Assembly (NCBI GenBank): GCA_050692195.1
Contig: JBOGVA010000045.1
Span: forward strand, 1-39,933
Length of the DNA: 39,933 nucleotides
Direction of reading: 5' to 3'
DNA from: JBOGVA01 sp050692195
Lineage (GTDB): Bacteria > Actinomycetota > UBA4738
Each line of letters begins with the position of its first letter. Position 1 is the stretch's first letter. The notes under the pieces are model-generated. The model did not search any database, was not told the origin of the DNA, and saw only the letters and a list, made by a program, of their open reading frames with translations. The position numbers and the translations under genes were made by a program. Below, piece by piece: positions 39,376 to 39,933 of this stretch.

Positions 39376-39405
39376 ATCATAGGAGGAACTAGCCCGAGAT
39401 GTCTA
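39376..39405 (-). promoter_or_regulatory. Predicted promoter of the S8 protease gene(s)
   Basis: On the minus strand TAGACA (39405-39400) and TATGAT (39381-39376) are separated by 18 bases, about 55 bases before the protease ATG. The surrounding 205 bases between the protease and the plus-strand gene at 39533 hold no other clear signal. Confidence 0.5.
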
Positions 39406-39532
39406 ATCCGTTGTAGCTGGCCCTGGGAGGCTAGCCTGCCAGGCGCCACCTGATGGGAGGAGGCGCCCTTCCCTCCCCAGCGCTCAGGCCTCAGAATTCG
39501 GCAGACCCGATTGGATCGAGGGGAGAGTGGAG

Positions 39533-39874
39533 ATGACAAGCCGTACCGCGGGCCGGCTGGCCTGGAGCGCCTGGGCTCTGACCGTGGTCCTCGCCGGCCT
39601 CAGCTTTGTCCTCATCGGGCTGAGCGAGACGACCGGCGACCCGGCCCGGTTCGGCCCCCAGGGTTTCGACGGCGCGCTGAGCCTCCTGTTCGGGACCGTG
39701 GGCGCCCTGATCGCCTCGCGCCGCCCCGACAACGTGATCGGGTGGCTGTTCCTGGGCATGGGGCTGGTGGGCGGGATCGGATCCGCCGGCACCGAGTACG
39801 GGACCTACGCGTACTACGAGGGCCACGGCTCCCGGGCCCTCGGGCACGCAAAGCGTCCCGATGTAGGTCCCTGA
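39533..39874 (+). CDS. Truncated N-terminal membrane module of a sensor-kinase-like protein
   Basis: 113 residues from the ATG at 39533, with GGGGAGAG upstream; a GTG at 39527 is also in frame. Membrane helices: LAWSAWALTVVLAGLSFVLIG, then ALSLLFGTVGALIASRR with DNVIGWLFLGMGLVGGIGSAG. The SRRPDNVIGWLFLGMGL and EYGTYAYYE motifs are the beginning of an actinobacterial group of multi-helix sensor histidine kinases. Such proteins continue after about residue 105 with more helices and a kinase domain. Here sense is lost at GSRALGH, and a stop follows four bases before a convergent frame. It is probably a decayed or frameshifted gene. Confidence 0.6.
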   Translation: MTSRTAGRLAWSAWALTVVLAGLSFVLIGLSETTGDPARFGPQGFDGALSLLFGTVGALIASRRPDNVIGWLFLGMGLVGGIGSAGTEYGTYAYYEGHGSRALGHAKRPDVGP

Positions 39875-39877
39875 GGC

Positions 39878-39933
39878 TCACCTCGGATTGATCGTGATGA
39901 TGTGCCCTCCCGGTGCTTCCGTCCAGCTCCTCA
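39878..39933 (-). CDS. C-terminal end of a minus-strand gene, mostly outside the window
   Basis: The minus strand has an open frame entering from the right edge and ending RSWTEAPGGHIITINPR before a TGA at 39878-39880. The stop lies four bases from the stop of the plus-strand gene, a normal convergent arrangement. Eighteen codons are too few for a family assignment. Other frames are open here too, so the call rests on the sensible end and the spacing. Confidence 0.3.
   Translation of the reverse strand, partial: RSWTEAPGGHIITINPR

Noticed and set aside
1..39933. Prophage, insertion sequence or integrated element
   Set aside because: No transposase, integrase or structural phage gene and no target-site duplication were found; the single tRNA gene has no integrase or repeated 3' end beside it.

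Overview
The window is GC-rich and gene-dense. GTG and TTG starts are common and ribosome binding sites are of the GGAGG type. An F420-type LLM oxidoreductase, a DUF1918 protein, a two-domain VOC protein of the mycobacterial Cfp30B sort and many small membrane proteins point to an uncultured, probably soil or sediment, lineage of Actinomycetota. The class cannot be fixed from the sequence. No plasmid, phage, insertion sequence or CRISPR array is visible. No gap between genes exceeds about 205 bases.

Layout. 1-2215: the end of a membrane-anchored protein, a PHP-domain protein and a proline-rich membrane protein. 2226-4538: a membrane PAS-GGDEF-EAL c-di-GMP protein. 4672-12179: a co-directional pyrimidine (uracil/thymine) catabolic cluster of LLM F420-type oxidoreductase, beta-ureidopropionase, class III aminotransferase, MFS transporter, dihydropyrimidinase and CoA-acylating (methyl)malonate-semialdehyde dehydrogenase. 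12217-17001: a zinc-ribbon protein, a secreted seven-bladed FG-GAP propeller, a small membrane protein, a tandem SagB-type nitroreductase, a double ACT protein and a DUF1918 protein. 17007-20504: a 5-formyl-THF cyclo-ligase-like protein, tRNA-Ser(TGA), a frameshifted cupin divergent from a TetR regulator, a VOC protein and an ArsR-AHSA1 pair. 20605-26414: a SUKH protein, pilT with a structured leader, a frameshifted membrane gene and a frameshifted cyclase-AAA-TPR regulator. 26505-28616: a membrane protein, a universal-stress-protein/Rieske fusion and a THEP1-like NTPase. 28630-32619: an epimerase remnant, a YbaK-type deacylase, a lone AsnC/RAM domain, two coupled membrane proteins, a double VOC protein, a broken lytic transglycosylase and a membrane protein. 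32628-39321: a covalent-FAD oxidase and two secreted subtilases, the larger with a polyacidic tail. 39533-39933: a truncated sensor-kinase-like membrane module and the edge of a minus-strand gene.

How the genes work together. The pyrimidine cluster has every step from dihydrouracil/dihydrothymine to acetyl- or propionyl-CoA, but no recognisable dihydropyrimidine dehydrogenase. The LLM oxidoreductase is first in the cluster and is the obvious candidate for the missing first reduction. This and the USP-USP-Rieske fusion are the two most unusual points in the window.

Four genes (cupin, small membrane protein, cyclase-AAA, lytic transglycosylase) carry single-base frameshifts, while very long genes beside them are intact. 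The sequence alone cannot separate consensus errors from real decay.
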